Shown one piece after another: positions 63,925 through 64,000 of a stretch of DNA of 64,000 bases (within the stretch, counting starts at the first letter, position 1; each line of letters begins with the position of its first letter). The position numbers and the translations under genes are program-made. The DNA is from Bacillota bacterium (GTDB taxonomy: Bacteria; Bacillota; UBA4882; UBA8346): contig JAFABB010000038.1 of assembly GCA_023426245.1 (NCBI GenBank), positions 40,359 to 104,358 of the forward strand, read 5' to 3'. The notes beneath the pieces were generated by a model. That model was not told where the DNA came from, made no database searches, and saw nothing but the letters and a program-made list of their open reading frames with translations.

Positions 63925-64000
63925 CTCCTGGCAACGACTTACTCTCCCAGCCGGTTACCCGACAAGTACCATCAGCGCAGAGGGGCTTAACTGCCGTGTT
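63925..64000 (-). rRNA. rrf: 5S ribosomal RNA, 3' part
   Basis: The minus-strand sequence from the right edge contains the conserved 5S segments GTTAAGCCCCTCTGCGC, GATGGTACT and GGGAGAGTAAGTCGTTGCC. About 76 of roughly 117 nt are present; the 5' end lies outside. Confidence 0.95.

Overview
The window looks like a chromosomal segment of a spore-forming, anaerobic-type Bacillota bacterium of moderate GC (roughly 45 percent by eye). Supporting signs are a methionine-specific T-box leader, an AbrB-type regulator, YabE-like and YwmB-like proteins, a SPOCS/DUF3794 spore-coat-type protein, strong AAGGAGG ribosome sites, and frequent TTG/GTG starts. The order rsmI / abrB (opposite strand) / metG / tatD / yabE is the same neighbourhood, with the same relative orientations, as in Bacillus. 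Genus cannot be fixed from the sequence alone.

Layout. 1-2.4 kb: partial CapA-like protein, a secreted CsgG/FlgT-like protein, a palindrome-rich gap and a 42-bp tandem repeat array. 2.4-11.1 kb: an orphan BlaI-type repressor with its own promoter/operator, aspartate-semialdehyde dehydrogenase, a strongly base-paired noncoding stretch (4.06-4.31 kb), a WYL regulator divergent from an S51 peptidase and a nucleotidyltransferase-like gene, a Phd-like/Uma2 fusion, an Fpg/Nei glycosylase without a zinc finger, an ACT-ACT-MBL protein, and a flavoprotein/HxlR divergent pair. 11.2-20.7 kb: GH31 alpha-xylosidase, AraC regulator, a sugar ABC importer (binding protein plus two permeases) and a YesM/YesN-type two-component pair. 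20.8-28.7 kb: GAF-HD-GYP phosphodiesterase, YwmB, a 21-bp tandem repeat array, alaS, an unknown small gene, yabE and a TatD-linked radical SAM protein. 28.9-35.2 kb: tatD, metG with its T-box, abrB, rsmI, cobO, cbiG.

35.6-60.3 kb is a large locus for glycans that contain uronic acids: kduI, a GH4 alpha-galacturonidase candidate, GH105, GH88, a heparinase II/III-like lyase, a DUF2264 protein, a GH2 glucuronidase-like enzyme, two more ABC importers and two more two-component systems. None of the three importers has an ATPase gene here, so they probably share one encoded elsewhere. In each one the gap between the binding-protein gene and the first permease gene holds an RNA hairpin. 60.7-64 kb holds the SPOCS protein, an MscS channel, an aldo/keto reductase and, at the right edge, the 3' end of a 5S rRNA gene with its terminator.

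How it fits together (inference): lyase and hydrolases cut acidic polysaccharide into unsaturated and saturated uronic oligomers. Extracellular sensors (Cache-like histidine kinases with AraC-type response regulators) switch on the import cassettes. Imported oligomers are trimmed by GH88/GH105/GH4/GH2, and KduI isomerises the released unsaturated uronate. The most unusual items are the two 21-bp-periodic repeat arrays that share a GGAGAAA core, the structured element after asd with two competing pairings, the Phd/Uma2 fusion, the zincless glycosylase and the DUF2264/lyase/GH88 cassette.
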